Assembly (NCBI GenBank): GCA_009785015.1
Contig: WQXD01000024.1
Span: 1-24,719, forward strand
Direction: 5' to 3'
DNA length: 24,719 bases
Source: Oscillospiraceae bacterium
GTDB taxonomy: Bacteria > Bacillota_A > Clostridia > Oscillospirales > WRJC01
Part shown: positions 24,633 to 24,719 of the stretch, piece by piece
How positions within the stretch are numbered: position 1 is the first letter of the stretch
How the letters are laid out: every line of letters begins with the position of its first letter
The notes under the pieces: model-generated
The model's input: only the letters and a program-made list of their open reading frames with translations
What the model was told of the DNA's origin: nothing
The model's database searches: none
Position numbers and translations under genes: made by a program

Positions 24633-24673
24633 ATTCAAATTTGAATTCGCCGGATTTATTTTGAAAGCTTTCA
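24633..24673. promoter_or_regulatory. Two perfect palindromes upstream of the sigma factor gene
   Basis: ATTCAAATTTGAAT (24633-24646) and TGAAAGCTTTCA (24662-24673) are perfect palindromes whose centres are 28 bases apart. They lie about 52-92 bases upstream of the sigma ATG. They could be operator sites, but AT-rich DNA produces such palindromes by chance and no clear -35/-10 pair was identified. Confidence 0.3.
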
Positions 24674-24719
24674 TAAATTAAACAATCGGGAAAGCCTTTT
24701 TATTCGGAATTTTATAAAA

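Noticed and set aside
1..24719. CRISPR arrays, tRNA or rRNA genes, transposases or integrases
   Set aside because: Looked for repeat-spacer periodicity, tRNA T-loop motifs and transposase-like proteins; none were convincing.

Overview
The window looks like a chromosomal segment from an anaerobic, low-GC Gram-positive bacterium, most likely an uncultured member of the Clostridia (Bacillota). This is inferred from the gene order rpmH-rnpA-yidD-yidC-jag, the strong GGAGG-type ribosome binding sites, sigma-A promoters, a lantibiotic-immunity-type ABC transporter with its own two-component system, and acidic Thr/Glu-rich linkers in exported proteins. I saw no rRNA, tRNA, CRISPR array, integrase or transposase. 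Base composition changes along the window. The block from about 1.3 to 16.8 kb is fairly GC-rich, while the first gene and most of the right-hand part (about 18.1 to 24.7 kb) are more AT-rich.

Layout. (1) 1-1280: a 5'-truncated AAA ATPase with a DUF4143-type nuclease-like C terminus, followed by a terminator. (2) 1340-5529: a leftward pair (Cys/Met-metabolism PLP enzyme, then a ThuA plus Gfo/Idh/MocA fusion) facing away from serA, which has a clear sigma-A promoter. (3) 5516-8361: the leftward rpmH-rnpA-yidD-yidC-jag operon for RNase P and membrane-protein insertion, with its promoter at 8332-8361. dnaA, mnmE and mnmG are not beside it. (4) 8368-11989: a phosphohexomutase fused to an N-terminal four-cysteine TSCPD domain, preceded by a membrane-anchored WG-repeat protein. 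(5) 12187-16845: a rightward cluster of an exported protein of unknown function, a solute-binding-type lipoprotein and a GH106-like glycoside hydrolase. (6) 16851-18648: an orphan URO-D-family protein, a strong inverted repeat, and an AT-rich chloramphenicol-phosphotransferase-like kinase. (7) 18702-22945: a response regulator, histidine kinase and small two-TM protein operon, a terminator, then an ABC ATPase/permease operon. (8) 23200-24579: an ECF sigma factor overlapping a putative membrane anti-sigma protein, followed by a terminator.

How the genes work together. The best-supported new observation is a shared promoter architecture in the right-hand part. Both the response-regulator operon and the ABC-transporter operon carry three TTGT-type heptamers at an exact 11-bp period, with the nearest copy 13 bp from a -10-like hexamer. 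This suggests that the regulator controls its own operon and the transporter, as in lantibiotic immunity systems. The second notable item is the in-frame TSCPD-phosphohexomutase fusion. The exported-protein/WG-protein/glycoside-hydrolase neighbourhood contains two proteins I cannot assign.
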